From the NCBI GenBank assembly GCA_036924855.1, contig JBAGRP010000001.1, forward strand, positions 7,428,001 through 7,492,000: a stretch of DNA of 64,000 nt, in the 5' to 3' direction. A program made the position numbers and the translations under genes. Each line of letters opens with the position of its first letter. The stretch's first letter is position 1. The notes beneath the pieces are model-generated. The model was not told the DNA's origin, searched no databases, and saw only the letters and a program-made list of their open reading frames with translations. The stretch comes from Nitrobacteraceae bacterium AZCC 2146. GTDB lineage: Bacteria > Pseudomonadota > Alphaproteobacteria > Rhizobiales > Xanthobacteraceae. Shown piece by piece: positions 63,459 through 64,000 of the stretch.

Positions 63459-63928
63459 GTTCTGCTTCGGTCGCTGCCAGGCTTGCCCGGGCCAAGGCGG
63501 ATTGCTTCTTCAGGGCGCGTTTTCTCGCCTTTTCCTGTTTGACGATCACCGATGCTTCCAACGCGCAAAGATCGAGCGGGTAGGAGCGTCCTGTTCCCCA
63601 TCCGCCCACGGATTTTTACATGCTGGACGCCGACGAGTTGGACGCCTATTCGGCATTCCGGCATCGGATGGACAGAGAGTTCGGCCGCGGAGAGCGATGA
63701 GGCGAGACGGATTCAACTCCGGGGATCGATGATCAGGATCAGCCGGATTTTACATCCCCGCGCCCCAGCCCTTCGCCGTCTGCAAAACCCACTCCCGACA
63801 CAGCGTCAGCGGCATGGCACCGGTGAGGCCGCAGCAGCCGGCGGTGTTGTTGGGCGCCGGTGGATCATAACACGACGCCGATGATGACGGGATGGACATA
63901 TGGCGAGTCGAGGGTGCGGCAGTTGTGA
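63411..63928 (+). repeat. duplicated terminase 3' end
   Basis: 48 bases at 63411-63458, coding MMTGRTYGGPRVRQL-stop, recur at 63881-63928 as MMTGWTYGESRVRQL-stop (41 of 48 identical). The second copy has no terminase sequence upstream. The bases between (63459-63880) contain a short frame at 63620-63700 (MLDADELDAYSAFRHRMDRE) but no recognisable gene. Confidence 0.75.
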
Positions 63929-63968
63929 ACCAATCTGCCGCACCGAATCGTTATCGCGAGATGCCGGC

Positions 63969-64000
63969 CTACTTCGCAGGTTTAGGCGGAGCGACGATCA
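63969..64000 (-). CDS. 3' end of a minus-strand gene running off the window
   Basis: The reverse strand reads VAPPKPAK-stop at the window edge, with the stop at 63969-63971. Too short to identify. It could also be a chance frame. Confidence 0.25.
   Translation of the reverse strand, partial: IVAPPKPAK

Noticed and set aside
1..64000. tRNA, rRNA or tmRNA gene as island attachment site
   Set aside because: No cloverleaf or rRNA sequence was recognised on either strand at the island edges; a tRNA search would be needed to exclude a diverged one.

Overview
The window reads as chromosomal DNA of a high-GC alphaproteobacterium of the Bradyrhizobium/Rhodopseudomonas/Afipia group. This is an inference from gene families recognised by eye: the DUF1254/DUF1214 pair, tandem DUF3551 exported proteins, pieces of an RcGTA-like gene transfer agent cluster, GC-rich dispersed repeats and IS110/IS1111 transposases. 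No rRNA, tRNA or CRISPR array was seen.

Layout. 0-15 kb is mostly ordinary chromosome: a lipoprotein, a PBP1A-type enzyme with a DUF1214/DUF1254 pair, a YcgN-type protein, an EmrB/QacA-type exporter, a very glycine-rich autotransporter, a GAF-cyclase and several small exported proteins. 15.2-20.3 kb holds the first part of a broken gene transfer agent cluster: TerS-like protein, N-terminus of TerL, a small membrane protein, prohead protease and repeat-protein remnants. Host-type genes (GrlR-like, CusF-like, PilZ) sit where the rest of TerL and the portal should be. The other part (deleted capsid gene, C-terminus of TerL, duplicated TerL tail) lies at 61.3-63.9 kb. Between them is about 42 kb of accessory DNA.

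The accessory DNA contains five main modules. (1) 22.5-28 kb is a bufferin/gig-type copper-stress locus: ECF sigma factor with NrsF anti-sigma, divergent from bufA (DUF2282), bufB (DUF692 MNIO enzyme), bufC (DUF2063) and DoxX, then thioredoxin and CcdA. A SigF-like promoter precedes bufA. (2) 28.5-31.8 kb is a TetR-centred divergent cluster (GST and EamA exporter against TetR and haloacid dehalogenase) with a perfect palindromic operator. (3) 32-38 kb is a scar region with an IS110-family element, dodecin, exported proteins, a lactonase-like enzyme, gene tails and a frameshifted integrase. (4) 38.4-46.6 kb is a tight five-gene operon: SAM/cyclase/ATPase/TPR signalling protein, FAD amine oxidase, ThDP enzyme, CMD-like protein and glutaminase. 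It is cut off on the right by a fragment of a cadherin/VCBS-type repeat protein and a truncated IS110 transposase. (5) 50.5-55.4 kb is a LysR-controlled cluster resembling 4-nitrobenzoate reduction (periplasmic binding protein, nitroreductase, hydroxylaminobenzoate-lyase-like protein, HD protein).

A recurring theme is the presence of gene 3' ends without the rest of the gene: autotransporter, methyltransferase, ABC binding protein, outer-membrane barrel and terminase. A family of roughly 80-100 bp intergenic repeats also recurs between 34 and 59 kb. Together these suggest repeated recombination and deletion in a plastic region that has swallowed the gene transfer agent locus. All assignments come from reading the sequence; no database search was possible.
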